64,000 bases of DNA from Thermoleophilia bacterium UBA2241 (GCA_002347645.1 DDYF01000021.1:14644-78643), one strand, 5' to 3'. Positions 1 through 8,969 are shown, counted from the first letter of the stretch. Notes: generated by a model not told the origin, from the letters alone. Translations and numbers: made by a program.

Positions 1-2061
1 CGTCTGCCTCTCACCAGAGTCACCATGGTCCTCGCGTTCGCGATCGCGGCGGTGCTGGTCTGGAACGTGTGGCGACGTCGTCAGTGGTGGCCGCTGGTCG
101 TCGTCGTCTGGATCGTCGCCCTGGTCGTCCTGCGCGCCATCGTGCCCGGCGTCGTGCAGTCGCTCATCGTCAACCCAAACCAGCTGGTGAAGGAGCGCGA
201 GTACATCGCCTACAATCTCTCCGCCACCAAGGCCGCCTACCAGCTCGACCGGCTCGCGGGCAAGCCGCTCGAGATGAAGACCCGCATCACCTCGGAGATC
301 CTGCAGGAGAACGAGGTCACCGTCCGCAACGTCCGCCTCTGGGACCCGGCGACGCTCACCACGAGCTACCGGCAACTCCAGCAGCTTCGCCCCTACTACG
401 CGTTCGTCGACGCCGACGTCGACCGTTACACCGTGAACGATGTCTACACGCAGACGATGGTCTCGGCGCGCGAGCTCGACACCGACGGCCTCCCGTCCCA
501 GGCGCAGACGTGGGTCAACCAGCACATCACGTACACGCACGGCTTCGGGGTGACCATGTCGGCCGTCAACCAGGTGACCCGCGACGGGTCGCCCGACTTC
601 CTTGTCCAGGACGTGCCGCCGCGCTCGGTCCCGGGTCTCGAGATCGACGAGCCGCGCATCTACTACGGCGAGATCGGAAACGACTACAAGCTCGTCAAGA
701 CCGACGAGCGCGAGTTCGACTATCCCGGGGCCGCGGGCGACGTCTACACCGAGTACGAGGGCGACGGCGGCGTCCCGATCAGCGGCGTGCTGGCCAAGCT
801 CGCCTTCTCCTGGCGCTTCCAGACGATCAAGTTCTTCACCACGTCGGCGATCAACGAGGACAGCCGCATCATCATCCGCAACAACATCATCGAGCGCATC
901 CGCGAGGCGGCGCCCTTCCTCGCGCTGGATGCGGATCCGTACATGGTCATCGCCGACAAGCGGCTGTTCTGGGTCGTCGACGCGTACACGACCACCGACC
1001 GCTACCCGTACTCGACACCCGAGGGCGACCTTAACTACATCCGCAACTCGGTGAAGATCGTCGTCGACGCCTACAGTGGGACGATGCGGTTCTACGTGTT
1101 CGACGACGCCGACCCGCTGCTCGCCACGTACCGGGCTATCTTCCCCGACCTCTTCACGCCGATCGAGGAGATACCGGAAGGACTGTACGCCCACGTCCGC
1201 TATCCCGAAGGCCTGTTCATGACCCAGGCCCGGATCTTCCAGACGTATCACGTCGACGATACCGCGGTGCTCTACAACAAGGGCGACCAGTGGCAGATCC
1301 CCGAGAACGTCTCGATGGACGACCAGGGCGCGATGGCGGCGTTCTACGTGATCATGCGCCTGCCAGGCAGCGAGCGGGAGGAGTTCCTGCTCATCCTGCC
1401 GTTCACCCCGAACACGCGACCCAACATGATCTCGTGGCTCGGGGCGCGCTCCGACGGCGCCGACTACGGTAAGGCCGTCGTGTACCAGTTCAGCGAAAGC
1501 TCGAGCGTGTTCGGCCCGGCGCAGGTCGAGGCGGCGATCAACCAGGATCCAACGATCTCGGCGCAGCGCTCGCTCTGGGACCAGCAGGGCTCGAGCGTGA
1601 TCCTCGGCAACCTCATCACCGTGCCCATAGGTGACTCGCTGCTGTACGTGCAGCCGCTCTACCTGGTGTCGGATCAGACGCAACTGCCGCAGCTCAAGCG
1701 CGTGATCGTCTTCTACCAGGCGAAGAGCAGCGCCGGCGAAGAGGACGTGGCGAACCAGCTCGTGGTCATGGCGCCCACACTGGCCGAGGCGCTTGCGGAC
1801 GCGTTCGGCGAGGCGCCGCCGATCGGCCCGCCAGGGACCGGCGGCGGCACCGAAGGCCCGACCACCGGCGACGGCACGGGCGCGGGGAGCGGCGGCACGG
1901 ACACCGGCGACCTGAGCGCCGACGTGCTCGAGCTGATCGAGCAGGCCAACGAACAGTTCGAGGCGGCGCAGGCGGCGCAGCAGGCCGGCGACTGGGCCGA
2001 GTACGGCCGCCAGATCGCCGCCCTCCAGCGGACCCTGCGCCGCCTGCAGCAACTTCAGTAG
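1..2061 (+). CDS. UPF0182 family membrane protein, 5'-truncated by window edge
   Basis: The frame is open through base 1, so the true start lies upstream and the ATG at 25 is internal. Visible are 686 residues; full-length UPF0182 (COG1615) proteins are about 900-1000 residues with several N-terminal membrane helices. Only the last hydrophobic segments remain (about visible residues 9-23 and 30-50), followed by the large extracytoplasmic domain, a Gly/Thr-rich linker near residues 615-640 and a Gln/Ala-rich terminal helix, the usual ending of the family. No biochemical function is established. The family is common in Actinomycetota and cyanobacteria. The stop is TAG. Confidence 0.85.
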   Translation, partial: RLPLTRVTMVLAFAIAAVLVWNVWRRRQWWPLVVVVWIVALVVLRAIVPGVVQSLIVNPNQLVKEREYIAYNLSATKAAYQLDRLAGKPLEMKTRITSEILQENEVTVRNVRLWDPATLTTSYRQLQQLRPYYAFVDADVDRYTVNDVYTQTMVSARELDTDGLPSQAQTWVNQHITYTHGFGVTMSAVNQVTRDGSPDFLVQDVPPRSVPGLEIDEPRIYYGEIGNDYKLVKTDEREFDYPGAAGDVYTEYEGDGGVPISGVLAKLAFSWRFQTIKFFTTSAINEDSRIIIRNNIIERIREAAPFLALDADPYMVIADKRLFWVVDAYTTTDRYPYSTPEGDLNYIRNSVKIVVDAYSGTMRFYVFDDADPLLATYRAIFPDLFTPIEEIPEGLYAHVRYPEGLFMTQARIFQTYHVDDTAVLYNKGDQWQIPENVSMDDQGAMAAFYVIMRLPGSEREEFLLILPFTPNTRPNMISWLGARSDGADYGKAVVYQFSESSSVFGPAQVEAAINQDPTISAQRSLWDQQGSSVILGNLITVPIGDSLLYVQPLYLVSDQTQLPQLKRVIVFYQAKSSAGEEDVANQLVVMAPTLAEALADAFGEAPPIGPPGTGGGTEGPTTGDGTGAGSGGTDTGDLSADVLELIEQANEQFEAAQAAQQAGDWAEYGRQIAALQRTLRRLQQLQ

Positions 2062-2381
2062 CGCGACCCACGCGGCCCTCTTCCCCGGCGCGACGGCGGC
2101 GCGTCTGCGGCGCCCAAGCGCCGGCGTCCGCGCCGCCTCCCTCTCGCCCTCCGTGGCCTCTGGTAGACGTATGTACCAGTTTGTGAACCGCCGCGCGGTG
2201 GCAGTCTGGGGAGCACGAAGCCGGCCTTCGCGAGGCCGGCGCAGGCAGGGCCTCCCGAGGCCGAGGCGAAGCATTAACGACGCCGCCACCGCGGACTACG
2301 CAAACGGCAGGCGAGACTCATGTTCGCAGGCGTACGGCCGATACAACGAGCAGACGTTCCCTCGCTATCCGGAGGCAGGGT
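2062..2381 (+). other. 320-bp non-coding, structured leader before the pilin operon
   Basis: No convincing reading frame is present. Three inverted repeats are visible: CTGGTA/TACCAG at 2160-2179, an 8-bp stem at 2220-2240 (GCCGGCCT with AGGCCGGC, 5-base loop) and GGCCT/AGGCC at 2249-2262. None is followed by a T run, so they do not look like a terminator for the upstream gene. They may form a structured 5' leader of the pilin mRNA. No match to a known riboswitch consensus was recognised. Confidence 0.4.
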
Positions 2382-4091
2382 ATGAACAGCCACGCGCGAC
2401 GGGGCGAAGCGGGCTTCAGCTTCGTCGAGCTCCTCGTCACCATCATCATCGCGGGCATCGCCTTTGCGGCCATGGTGCCCGTCTTCGTGCAGGCGCAACG
2501 AACGAGCAGCATGGACAAGATGCGCGCGGTCGCTCTCAACGTCGCCCAGGATCGGATAGAGAAGCTGCGTCAACTGGACTTCGAGCTCGTCACCGAAGAG
2601 AACTTGGCAGACAACTCCTTCTACTTCGGCGAGTTTGGCGACACGTGGACTGAGGCGACCGAGAGTGGCACCAAGGACTTCGATGTGGCATACGTGGTGA
2701 CCGAGAAGCCCGTGTCGGCCACGGACAGCCGAATCGCCTACAAGGTGGTCACGGTGACCGTGAGTTGGTCGGGCCCTCCGCAGCCGGCCAAGGACGTCGT
2801 GTTGACGACGATGCTCTACAGGCAGTACTCGGGACCCATGATCGTCGATTTCACCGTCGCCGATTCGAACCTCGGCAACATCATCTCCGGCGACCCGAAT
2901 TCGGAGCTTGTCATCATCAGCTCGCCGGTGAACCTCCAGGCCACGGTCAACGCTGCCGATCTGGATGCGATGAGGCCGCGCACCGTAGGAGCAGCCACGA
3001 GGGTCGGGCGAGTGGACTTCAACGTGACGTCCAGCACCGGGACCGTTTACCCGACAATCTCGGTGCCGTTCTCAGAAGCGACAGGGGCGGTGTTCTCGAC
3101 CGCCTGGCCTGCGCCGGGTGGCAGTGCTGGAGAGAGCGACGGTTACTACGCGTTCAAGGCCGTTGCCTACTCGGCGATGAGTTCGCCGGGCAACTCGTGG
3201 CAGCTCATCTACCGGATCGAGACTGGTCCGCCGGCTGGCGTCACGAACTTCGCTGGTGTGGCTGGGCTCACCTCCGCCAACCTCACGTGGGACGCCTCCA
3301 CGACCGGAGATGTCGACCACTACGCCGTCTACCGGGATGGGGCCGAGATCGGTACGGTCCCGAAGTCGGCTGGTAGTCTCGGCTTCGCGTACTCCTATCC
3401 GACTCCCGAGGCGGCTGGGGTGTCGCACACGTACTCCGTCGTAGCGGTTGACTGGCAAGGCAACCCGAGCCCCGCTGCTGAGTTGACATTGAACACAGTC
3501 GACCCCGCGAGTCTGGTGCCGCTTCCTGCGACCGACCTGCAGGGGCAGGTGGTCAACACCAGGGCACGTCTCACCTGGGTGGCATCGCCCACACCAGGCG
3601 TTCTCGGCTACGAGGTCTACCGGACGATCGGGGCCATCACGACGACGTTCGTCACCTCGGCGGCAACGCTCGATGTGGAGCAAGGGTGGAACACCACGGC
3701 GGTCTATCAGGTGAAGCCGTACGTGGCCGGAGGGGTCCTCGCGGCGTCATACGCGTCACTTCTCCTCGGCCAGACGCCGGTCAACGTGGGCGGTGTCGAC
3801 TGGTTACAGGTGACGACCGGAGCCGAGCCGCGCTACTCCCTGGTGATCCGGAACACGACGAACAAAACGCTCAACAGCCTCCGCCTCTACTACCTGGGTC
3901 CAGCGGGTTCCGACCCGCAAGTTGAGATGACGCCGGCGGCCACCGGCGTGGCGAAGGATGCCACCCACACGTGGAGCAATCTGGCCGCGGGCCTGTACAG
4001 GTGGGACTGGGTGACGTCGAACAACAAGACAGGGTCCCAGACCGGATGGTGCACGGGGCCCGATCTCACCATTTACGGGAGTACGCCGTGA
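2382..4091 (+). CDS. type IV pilin-like protein with prepilin N-terminus and fibronectin-III-like domains
   Basis: The start is set by GGAGG at 2371-2375. Residues about 7-35 form a class III prepilin signal: a short basic leader, cleavage after Gly in GEAGFSFVELL, Glu at mature position 5 and a hydrophobic helix. At 569 residues it is much longer than a major pilin. The region from about 290 to 460 looks like two fibronectin type III-like repeats (PAGVTNFAGV... and PLPATDLQGQ..., each with a Y-x-V-Y-R strand), and a last domain of about 110 residues follows. It is probably a minor or tip pseudopilin exposed at the surface. Its stop overlaps the next pilin gene, so the three genes form one operon. 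Whether it serves DNA uptake or adhesion is not shown. Confidence 0.8.
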   Translation: MNSHARRGEAGFSFVELLVTIIIAGIAFAAMVPVFVQAQRTSSMDKMRAVALNVAQDRIEKLRQLDFELVTEENLADNSFYFGEFGDTWTEATESGTKDFDVAYVVTEKPVSATDSRIAYKVVTVTVSWSGPPQPAKDVVLTTMLYRQYSGPMIVDFTVADSNLGNIISGDPNSELVIISSPVNLQATVNAADLDAMRPRTVGAATRVGRVDFNVTSSTGTVYPTISVPFSEATGAVFSTAWPAPGGSAGESDGYYAFKAVAYSAMSSPGNSWQLIYRIETGPPAGVTNFAGVAGLTSANLTWDASTTGDVDHYAVYRDGAEIGTVPKSAGSLGFAYSYPTPEAAGVSHTYSVVAVDWQGNPSPAAELTLNTVDPASLVPLPATDLQGQVVNTRARLTWVASPTPGVLGYEVYRTIGAITTTFVTSAATLDVEQGWNTTAVYQVKPYVAGGVLAASYASLLLGQTPVNVGGVDWLQVTTGAEPRYSLVIRNTTNKTLNSLRLYYLGPAGSDPQVEMTPAATGVAKDATHTWSNLAAGLYRWDWVTSNNKTGSQTGWCTGPDLTIYGSTP

Positions 4092-4762
4092 CCGCCGTGA
4101 TCGCGATCCCCCGCGCGCGTGAGAAGGGCATGACGCTCGTCGAACTGTTGGTGGCCATGGTGGTCATGGGCGTCATCACCACTTTGATCATCGGCAGCTG
4201 GATAGCCCTGACCAAGAGCTACTCCTCAACGTCAAAGAGCAACAGACAGCGGGACTTCGCCAACTTGGCGATCGCGCGTCTGGCGCGCGAGATCCGGGAC
4301 GCGCAGAGCATTCCGGGCGGCACGACGACCGCCTTCGTCAGGGCGTACCCGGATGAGATTCGCTTCTACTCCACCTTCAACACGGCAGGCGCAGCTGACC
4401 CGACGACGACACCGAGGCTCACGCGCTTCGTCCTCAGGGAGACCGACGCCTCGACGCACGAGGGTGCGATCTATCGCGAGTTCCCGGGGGCCGACGGGGT
4501 CTTCGACACCAGCGACGACGTCTCGGCTCTCGTGGTGGAGGATGTTGTGAACCTTCGGACGGGCGACGATCTCTTTCGGTACTCTGCGATCCACCCCGCG
4601 ACAGGGGATCTCTACTTGTCTGAGGGCGAGACCACGTTGGTGCCGCCGGCCCGCATCCAGACTGTGAGCATCGTGCTGCAGGTTGACCTGAACCCCGGCA
4701 GATCGCCGAACTACATGGACATCGCAACGACAATCGAACCGCGCAATGTGCGCCATCTGTAA
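4088..4762 (+). CDS. type IV prepilin-like protein (PilW/PulJ type)
   Basis: The GTG at 4088 overlaps the stop of the upstream pilin (GTGA) and gives a 224-residue protein. A longer frame to 3971 exists, but it would put about 40 extra residues before the prepilin leader. The N-terminus has the cleavage and helix motif GMTLVELLVAMVV, with Glu5 after the Gly cleavage site, then a region starting FANLAIARLAREIRDAQ that is typical of PilW-like minor pilins. It needs prepilin peptidase and the T4P assembly ATPase, neither of which is in the window. It lies between two other pilin-like genes and is probably a minor pilin of the same complex. Confidence 0.8.
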   Translation: MTAVIAIPRAREKGMTLVELLVAMVVMGVITTLIIGSWIALTKSYSSTSKSNRQRDFANLAIARLAREIRDAQSIPGGTTTAFVRAYPDEIRFYSTFNTAGAADPTTTPRLTRFVLRETDASTHEGAIYREFPGADGVFDTSDDVSALVVEDVVNLRTGDDLFRYSAIHPATGDLYLSEGETTLVPPARIQTVSIVLQVDLNPGRSPNYMDIATTIEPRNVRHL

Positions 4763-4774
4763 GGAGGTGGCCTG

Positions 4775-5920
4775 ATGGCTAAGTTGAGAGGCCAGGAAGG
4801 GGCGACCCTGGTCCTGATCATCGGAGTCGTCGCCACCCTCGCGATCTTGGCGGCAGCCATGGTGCTGCTGCTCACGAACGTCCAGCACAACACCGCGACC
4901 CACCGTACGCAGAGCAAGGCCTTCAACGTGGCTGAGGCAGGGCTGGATGCCGGCCAGGCGGCGCTGTGGGTCAACTGGCCAGAGGACGCCACGGAGGGCG
5001 CTGCGCTGAGTGTCGACCCCACGGACTTCAAACAGCAGTTCGACGCCGACGAGTTCCCGGGCCCGACGACGGGGCAGTTCATCGATGTCGCGTTCGTCGA
5101 TGACGACGGTGATCCCGTGAACCCGGGCATGAACACCGCCCTCAACTACGACAGCAACGGCAACGGCTACATGTGGATCGTCTCCGAGGGCGCCACGGGC
5201 TCCCGCGTCGCGAAGGTCCAGGCCATGGTCAAGAAGGTCACCTTCGACATGCTCATCAAGGAGGGCGTCGCCCTCTACACGGATGGCCTGTTGGAAGTCA
5301 AGGGCACCGGCAATCAGCCCGTCATCGGCCTCGACCCGCCTGCCACAGTCGCGAGCGTGTACTGCGGGACCGGCCCGGATGCGCACGGCAACCCAGACTA
5401 TGAGGCTGGAGTCACGGTCAACCCCGACAGTGAGACGACTCTCGAGGATGTCTTCCCGGTCGACACGCTCAACTACCTCATCGAGGTGGCGGTCGGTGCG
5501 GGCAAGTACTACGAGACACAGGCCGATGTCCCCACCGAAGCGTGGGATACGGAGCCCCGCGTCATCGTCATCGATCACGGCGGAGTCGACTGCAAGGACA
5601 TCCCGGACACCGACACGGATGCCGGCGGCCACGCCACCGTGTGGTCCGAGGACGAGCCTGGAATCCTCATCGTGCTCGACGGGGATTTGGACCAGACCGG
5701 CCAGAAGAAGTCGATCTACGGCATCGTCTACATCGTGAACGGGCTGCTCCTGAGGGGCAACGCGGAGATCCACGGGATGTGTGTCGCCGTCGGCAGCGCG
5801 GACTGTCGCGGCACGCGTGCTGTCAACTACAACGCCAACGTCCTCGCCAACCTAAACCGGCCGAGGGTGCTGTCGGTCAAGCTGGTGCCCAACACGTGGC
5901 GCGAGCTCGACGCCAACTGA
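4775..5920 (+). CDS. PilX-like pilus assembly protein
   Basis: A near-perfect AAGGAGGT at 4761-4768, overlapping the upstream TAA, fixes the ATG at 4775. The 381-residue protein has one N-terminal hydrophobic helix (GATLVLIIGVVATLAILAAA) without the Glu5 of true pilins, then FNVAEAGLDAGQAAL, the hallmark of PilX N-terminal domains in which AEAG follows the helix. The C-terminal third has a beta-solenoid-like stretch (IYGIVYIVNGLLLRGNAEIHG) seen in some PilX-like proteins. It is the last gene of the pilin operon and is followed by a strong hairpin. Confidence 0.75.
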   Translation: MAKLRGQEGATLVLIIGVVATLAILAAAMVLLLTNVQHNTATHRTQSKAFNVAEAGLDAGQAALWVNWPEDATEGAALSVDPTDFKQQFDADEFPGPTTGQFIDVAFVDDDGDPVNPGMNTALNYDSNGNGYMWIVSEGATGSRVAKVQAMVKKVTFDMLIKEGVALYTDGLLEVKGTGNQPVIGLDPPATVASVYCGTGPDAHGNPDYEAGVTVNPDSETTLEDVFPVDTLNYLIEVAVGAGKYYETQADVPTEAWDTEPRVIVIDHGGVDCKDIPDTDTDAGGHATVWSEDEPGILIVLDGDLDQTGQKKSIYGIVYIVNGLLLRGNAEIHGMCVAVGSADCRGTRAVNYNANVLANLNRPRVLSVKLVPNTWRELDAN

Positions 5921-5953
5921 GCCGACCAAAGGCGGACCGTCGTAAAGGACGAA

Positions 5954-5982
5954 GGGGCGGGCGGCCGAAGGCCGCCCGCCCC
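5954..5982 (+). terminator. Rho-independent-type hairpin after the pilin operon
   Basis: A perfect 13-bp GC stem (5954-5966 with 5970-5982) and a GAA loop start 33 bases after the PilX stop. The tail has only two Ts after extra Cs, a weak T tract typical of high-GC genomes. Position and strength support transcription termination. Confidence 0.75.
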
Positions 5983-6059
5983 CCTTGCGTTAGCGGCCCC
6001 TGCCCCGGCCGGAGCACGAGAGCATCACCGTCCGTGACTCGAGAGAACGCCGTGCGTCG

Positions 6060-6065
6060 TATACT
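6060..6065 (+). promoter_or_regulatory. putative -10 (TATACT) upstream of tRNA-Val
   Basis: TATACT matches the -10 consensus and lies about 75 bases before the tRNA. The best -35 candidate (around 6035-6040) is poor and spaced 19 bases away, so the call rests on the -10 alone. Confidence 0.35.
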
Positions 6066-6141
6066 ACGCATCCGCGGTCGAGCAGCGTCGGGCAAGACGT
6101 TGCCGGACGGCCGGTCACGCCGTGTGGCGGTGCCGCACCGG

Positions 6142-6216
6142 GGGCGATTAGCTCAGGGGAAGAGCACCTGCCTTACAAGCAGGGAGTCGGTGGTTCGAAT
6201 CCACCATCGCCCACCA
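6142..6216 (+). tRNA. tRNA-Val (anticodon TAC), CCA encoded
   Basis: The full cloverleaf is visible: acceptor GGGCGAT with ATCGCCC, D arm GCTC...GAGC, anticodon stem CCTGC/GCAGG with loop CTTACAA (anticodon TAC), T arm GGTGG-TTCGAAT-CCACC, discriminator A at 6213 and genomic CCA at 6214-6216. Confidence 0.95.
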
Positions 6217-6312
6217 TGACCCGCCGGGGGACCTTGCCGTCTCAGGCTGGGACATCCCCCCGTCGTCCGTGACGCCCCCGCTCCTCTCCAGGCCGCCGCC
6301 CGCGTGGTGCGA

Positions 6313-6318
6313 TAGGGT
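6313..6318 (+). promoter_or_regulatory. -10 box TAGGGT of a leaderless transcript
   Basis: TAGGGT ends exactly six bases before the ATG at 6325, so the predicted first transcribed base falls at or next to the start codon. No Shine-Dalgarno sequence precedes this gene. The same spacing recurs before 22732, 25193 and 28251. Confidence 0.4.
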
Positions 6319-6324
6319 TGGCGC

Positions 6325-7062
6325 ATGGAGACGCTTCCAGACGGCGCGAGTGTGAGCCGGGACGACGCGGCGGCCGCGGCCGAGGCGCAGTCGTTCGTGC
6401 GTCACGAGCTCCGGTCGCCGCTGGCCGTCATCCAGCCTGTGCTCGGCATGCTGCTGGACGGAACGGCCGGACCTCTCGACGACAAGCAGCTCGGGTATCT
6501 GCGCATGCTCGAACGCAGCGTCGCCCGCCTTACGGGGATGATAGCCAGCGTCGTCGAGACGGGCTGGCTGGAGGTCGCCGCGATCCCCGCGCGGCCCGAA
6601 GCCATCGACGTCGGCGAGCTGCTGCGGGGCACGGCCGCCGACGTGCGCAGCTCGCTCGAGGTAGCACCGCGGGTCGCGGTGCACGCGGCCGACGGGCTGC
6701 CCGCGCTGCGCGGCGACCGGTACCGGCTGGGCCGCGCGCTGCGCAACGTCTTGCTCAACGCGTGCACCTGCACGCCCCCCGAGGGAAGGGTCGACCTGCG
6801 CGCCGAGCCCGGCTCGCGGCCGGGACGTCTGGCCGTCGTCTGCGAGGATACGGGCTGCGGCGTCCCGCCTGACGAGCTTGCCCGGGTGTTCGAACTGGGC
6901 TTCCGGGGCGAGGCGGCTCGCGCGTCGGCGACCTACGGTCTCGGCCTGGGACTGTCTGTCGCCCGCGAGATCGTCGAGGAGCACGGAGGGTCGATTTGGC
7001 TTGAGAGCAGTGTCGGGGAGGGGACCCGCGTCTCGATAGACTTGCCCGCCGCCTCCGCGTGA
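6325..7062 (+). CDS. orphan soluble sensor histidine kinase
   Basis: The 245-residue protein has a dimerisation/phosphoacceptor helix with the H-box FVRHELRSPL (phospho-acceptor His27), an N-box (RNVLLNACTCTP), a G1 box (EDTGCGVPPDELARVF) and a G2 box (YGLGLGLSVAREIVEEHGG), so it is a complete HisKA plus HATPase_c core. No membrane segment, PAS or HAMP domain is present, and no response regulator is adjacent, so the signal and partner are unknown. The start lacks a ribosome site and follows a -10 box by six bases, which suggests leaderless translation. It lies alone between two tRNA genes. Confidence 0.85.
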   Translation: METLPDGASVSRDDAAAAAEAQSFVRHELRSPLAVIQPVLGMLLDGTAGPLDDKQLGYLRMLERSVARLTGMIASVVETGWLEVAAIPARPEAIDVGELLRGTAADVRSSLEVAPRVAVHAADGLPALRGDRYRLGRALRNVLLNACTCTPPEGRVDLRAEPGSRPGRLAVVCEDTGCGVPPDELARVFELGFRGEAARASATYGLGLGLSVAREIVEEHGGSIWLESSVGEGTRVSIDLPAASA

Positions 7063-7075
7063 CCGGCGTGCCACT

Positions 7076-7104
7076 TTGTCGCCCTTCCTCGCCTGTGCTA
7101 CACT
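7076..7104 (+). promoter_or_regulatory. promoter of tRNA-Asp (TTGTCG-N17-TACACT)
   Basis: The -35 TTGTCG at 7076-7081 and -10 TACACT at 7099-7104 are separated by 17 bases and lie 52 bases before the tRNA. Confidence 0.55.
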
Positions 7105-7156
7105 GCGCTTCCGCTGCGGGGCGGCCGCGATCCGGCTCCTCGCCGGCGCCCTTCGC

Positions 7157-7233
7157 GGGGGCGTAGTTCAGCTGGTTAGAACGCCGGCCTGTCACGCCGG
7201 AGGTCGCGAGTTCGAGTCTCGTCGCTCCCGCCA
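7157..7233 (+). tRNA. tRNA-Asp (anticodon GTC), CCA encoded
   Basis: Acceptor GGGGGCG pairs with CGCTCCC (one G-T), the D arm is GTTC...GAAC, the anticodon stem CCGGC/GCCGG encloses loop CTGTCAC (anticodon GTC), the T arm is GCGAG-TTCGAGT-CTCGT, the discriminator is G at 7230 and the genomic CCA is 7231-7233. Confidence 0.95.
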
Positions 7234-7294
7234 TCCACTCCTCCGCGCGCCGCGTTGCCGGTGGCGGGCCGCCTGTCTGCGAGCTTGGGCTGCG

Positions 7295-8563
7295 CTATGC
7301 GGCCGCGAGGCTGCGTCGAACGGCGCCCCGGCCGAGCATCATGAGCACGGCGGCCGCGAGGGCGCAGACGGCGCCGAAGGCGAAGGTCGCCCACGGCCCG
7401 GCGGCTGACCACAGCACGCCGCCGACCGAGCTCGCCAGCAACGTGGCGACGCCGCTCAGCGTCGCCTGCAGGCCGATGGCCGAGGCGCGCTCGCGCAGCG
7501 GCGTCGCCCGGCTGATGAGAGCCTTGCTCGTGCCCTCGGTGGCGGCGATGTACAAGCCGTAGAACGCGAACAGCGCGGCGACGCCGGCGATCGAGCCCGT
7601 CACCGCAAAGCCGAGGTAGACGGCGGCGAAAACGACGTACCCGGCGATGACGAGGGGGAACTGACCGATTCGGTCGGAGAGGCCGCCGAGCGGGAGCGAG
7701 GCGGCCGCGTAGACGAGGTTGTAGAGGACGTAGACCAGGATCACGCCGCTCGCGCCCAGCCCCACGTCCTTCGCCTTGAGGAGGATGAACATGTCGGTCG
7801 AGTTGCCGACGCCGAAGACGAGCGAGCCGGCGAGCAGCCAGCGGAACGCCGGCGACGCCGGCAGGCGCAGGCGGAAGGCGGCCGGCTCCGGCGCCTGCGG
7901 GCGCTCGCGCACCGCGGCCCAGATCACCACGACGCTGAGCAGCCCCGGCACCGCGGCGAGGCCGAGGACCCAGCGGAAGGGAAGACCGAGCTCCAATCCG
8001 GCCAGCGCGATGAGCGGGCCGACGGCGGCACCCATCGTGTCCATCGTGCGGTGCAGGCCGAAGGCGAGGCCGTGCTGCCCCGGCGCCACGCTCGCGCCGA
8101 GAAGCGCATCCCGTGGCGCCGTGCGGATGCCCTTGCCCGTGCGATCGATGACGCGGCCGGCAAGGGCCACACCCCAGACGCCCGCGACGGCGATCAGCAG
8201 CTTGCCGAGGCCGCTCAACCCGTACCCTGCGAAGACGAACGGCCGGCGGCGGCCGAGCCGGTCGGAGAGCACGCCGAAGGGGTAACGCAGCACGGTCGCC
8301 GTGCCCTCGGCCACGCCCTCGATCAACCCCAACACGGCCACCGGCGCCCCGAGTATCGTCGTGATGAAGATGGGGAACAGCGGATAGACGATCTCGCTGC
8401 TCAGATCGGCCACGAAGCTGACCCACCCCATGCCGCGGACGTTCGGGTCGAGGGCGCGCAGGCGCGCGCCTACGCCGCCGCCAGGGACGAGCTCGTTCGC
8501 TGCAGGCCCGGATGCTGACGACGTGCCGGGCGCCGAGGGTGACCCGCTCTCCTGCGGCGTCAC
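7295..8563 (-). CDS. MFS transporter
   Basis: The 422-residue membrane protein has 12 predicted hydrophobic segments in two six-helix halves and the MFS loop 2-3 signature GVLSDRLGRRRPFVFAGYGLS. The motif DRTGKGIRTAPRDALL after helix 5 is characteristic of a subgroup of MFS_1 carriers of unknown substrate. The first 45 residues are Ser/Gly/Ala-rich and the core begins near GMGWVSFVADLSSEIVYPL, so an internal start is possible. The stop (TAG) is only about 60 bases from the tRNA-Asp. It follows the cupin gene on the same strand with a 7-bp gap and may be co-transcribed with it. Confidence 0.85.
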   Translation of the reverse strand: MTPQESGSPSAPGTSSASGPAANELVPGGGVGARLRALDPNVRGMGWVSFVADLSSEIVYPLFPIFITTILGAPVAVLGLIEGVAEGTATVLRYPFGVLSDRLGRRRPFVFAGYGLSGLGKLLIAVAGVWGVALAGRVIDRTGKGIRTAPRDALLGASVAPGQHGLAFGLHRTMDTMGAAVGPLIALAGLELGLPFRWVLGLAAVPGLLSVVVIWAAVRERPQAPEPAAFRLRLPASPAFRWLLAGSLVFGVGNSTDMFILLKAKDVGLGASGVILVYVLYNLVYAAASLPLGGLSDRIGQFPLVIAGYVVFAAVYLGFAVTGSIAGVAALFAFYGLYIAATEGTSKALISRATPLRERASAIGLQATLSGVATLLASSVGGVLWSAAGPWATFAFGAVCALAAAVLMMLGRGAVRRSLAAA

Positions 8564-8570
8564 GCGCGCC

Positions 8571-8969
8571 TCAGAAGCTGCCGGGGCCGATGTACGACTG
8601 CATGTCGGCCCCCGCCTCCTCGTAGATGCCCCAGACCTTCTTGACCGGCGTCAGGTTCTTCCAGTAGCCCCGACTGCCCTTGGGTGTGACGAGGATGTCA
8701 CCCGGGCCGGCGATCACGACGTTGCCGTCGTCGTCGGTGACCTCGACCTCCCCCTCGATGATGTAGGCGATCTCGTGGTAGCTGCGCTCGAAGTGGCGGC
8801 GCTGGACGTCACGCTTCCAGAGGCCGAAGCTGAACTTGTCGTCGATGGACCTGGCGGCGGTGAACTCCTGCCCGGGCGGATCGGTCTCCTCCGGGTAGCG
8901 CATGGCCTCTTCCCAGGTGATGTCCTCGGGCTTGATGACCCTGATCTTCGTGCCCCTGTCTTCGTTCAC
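8571..8969 (-). CDS. cupin-domain protein (EutQ-like small cupin)
   Basis: The GTG at 8969 is chosen because GGAGG precedes it by a few bases; a frame to 9011 is open but has no ribosome site. The 132-residue protein is a single cupin barrel: a first motif around RSYHEIAYIIEGEVEVTDDDG and a second around GPGDILVTPKGSRGYWKN. Only part of the canonical His/Glu metal set is present, as in ethanolamine-utilisation EutQ-type cupins. The substrate is unknown. It sits immediately upstream of the MFS gene on the same strand. Confidence 0.75.
   Translation of the reverse strand: MNEDRGTKIRVIKPEDITWEEAMRYPEETDPPGQEFTAARSIDDKFSFGLWKRDVQRRHFERSYHEIAYIIEGEVEVTDDDGNVVIAGPGDILVTPKGSRGYWKNLTPVKKVWGIYEEAGADMQSYIGPGSF

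Noticed and set aside
2062..2164. Amber read-through of the UPF0182 gene into a further 30 or so codons
   Set aside because: The extension is Arg/Pro-rich with no family similarity, and the protein already ends in the typical UPF0182 tail.
2160..2262. Cyclic-di-GMP or cobalamin riboswitch before the pilin operon
   Set aside because: The conserved core bases of these classes could not be matched by eye; only generic hairpins are present.
4232..5773. Open frame of 513 codons on the minus strand across the pilin genes
   Set aside because: It is a shadow of the pilin operon, whose genes have ribosome sites and prepilin signals.
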